From the NCBI RefSeq assembly GCF_002531575.1, contig NZ_NWTI01000001.1:269501-333500 (forward strand): DNA of 64,000 nucleotides, written 5' to 3'. Below the pieces are notes generated by a model that searched no databases, was not told the DNA's origin, and saw nothing but the letters and a program-made list of their open reading frames with translations. Positions 63,942 through 64,000 of this stretch are shown piece by piece. The translations under genes were made by a program, and so were the position numbers. Source of the stretch: Bradyrhizobium sp. Y36 (lineage in GTDB: Bacteria; Pseudomonadota; Alphaproteobacteria; Rhizobiales; Xanthobacteraceae). Each line of letters begins with the position of its first letter. Position 1 is the first letter of the stretch.

Positions 63942-63965
63942 AGACAGGTGGTCTCGATCATCGAG
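63942..63965. promoter_or_regulatory. Overlapping palindromes upstream of the exporter (possible regulator site)
   Basis: AGAC-AGGTG-GTCT (63942-63954) overlaps CTCGAT-C-ATCGAG (63953-63965). These lie 37-60 bp before the exporter start and are likely operators of a TetR- or MarR-type regulator encoded just beyond the window. A perfect TTGACA at 63995-64000 may be the -35 of a rightward promoter. Confidence 0.5.
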
Positions 63966-64000
63966 GAAGTTCTGGAAGGATCGTCCGGCAGGATTTGACA

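Overview
The window is high-GC alphaproteobacterial chromosome, most probably Bradyrhizobium or a close Nitrobacteraceae relative. The reasons are a ROSE-type RNA thermometer with an RpoH promoter in front of a small heat-shock gene, a suhB/MmgR-like Rhizobiales small RNA, the order hisN - sRNA - N-formylglutamate amidohydrolase - cpdR - tRNA-Val, a gltBD operon typical of the group, several PspA/AhpD/Bug/GFA-type accessory genes, and many dispersed palindromic intergenic repeats of the kind common in Bradyrhizobium and Rhodopseudomonas. No rRNA, CRISPR array, phage or intact insertion sequence was seen.

Layout. 0-9 kb: a secreted beta-barrel protein, then gltD and gltB (glutamate synthase) on the minus strand. 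9-15.6 kb: a PepSY-like secreted protein, two alpha/beta hydrolases, an Hsp20 gene with full heat-shock control, and a large membrane-anchored di-haem cytochrome. 15.7-22.5 kb: a cyclase-TPR protein, LysE, GFA and TauE transporters/enzymes, a LysR regulator, a Bug binding protein and hisN. 22.8-24.7 kb: the small RNA, N-formylglutamate amidohydrolase, cpdR and tRNA-Val. 25-36.9 kb: small metabolic genes (NUDIX, RidA, mandelate-racemase-like enzyme), a haem-sensor adenylate cyclase, an ABC binding protein, an AraC regulator facing a Tat-exported DUF3047 protein, a degenerate esterase, a DUF3606 protein with a histone-like tail, AlkB and a 46-residue membrane protein. 36.9-43.9 kb: a DUF4173 / response regulator / histidine kinase operon, a membrane-anchored GH3 protein and a peptide-binding protein. 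44-47.5 kb: a manganese catalase-DUF892 fusion, then a TetR regulator divergent from pspA-yiaAB with three matching palindromes between them. 47.7-55.6 kb: oxidoreductases (SDR, ALDH, old yellow enzyme, LLM monooxygenase), a GFA-like protein and a benzoylformate-decarboxylase-like ThDP enzyme. 55.9-61.7 kb: M20 peptidase, a complete polar amino-acid ABC transporter and a D-amino-acid transaminase. 61.8-64 kb: an AhpD-like protein downstream of a DHA2 drug exporter.

How the parts work together. Nitrogen and amino-acid handling recurs: GOGAT, hisN, formylglutamate deformylation, amino-acid import and D-amino-acid transamination. A second theme is stress: Hsp20/ROSE, PspA-YiaAB, Mn-catalase/DUF892, AhpD and AlkB. 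The most notable items for follow-up are the large cytochrome with a haem-thiolate-peroxidase-like N-terminus, the TetR-PspA-YiaAB operator array, a mandelate racemase homologue with every catalytic residue kept except Lys166 (Arg here), and two family members that lost their catalytic residues (the esterase at 33.6-34.5 kb and the GFA protein at 51.7 kb).
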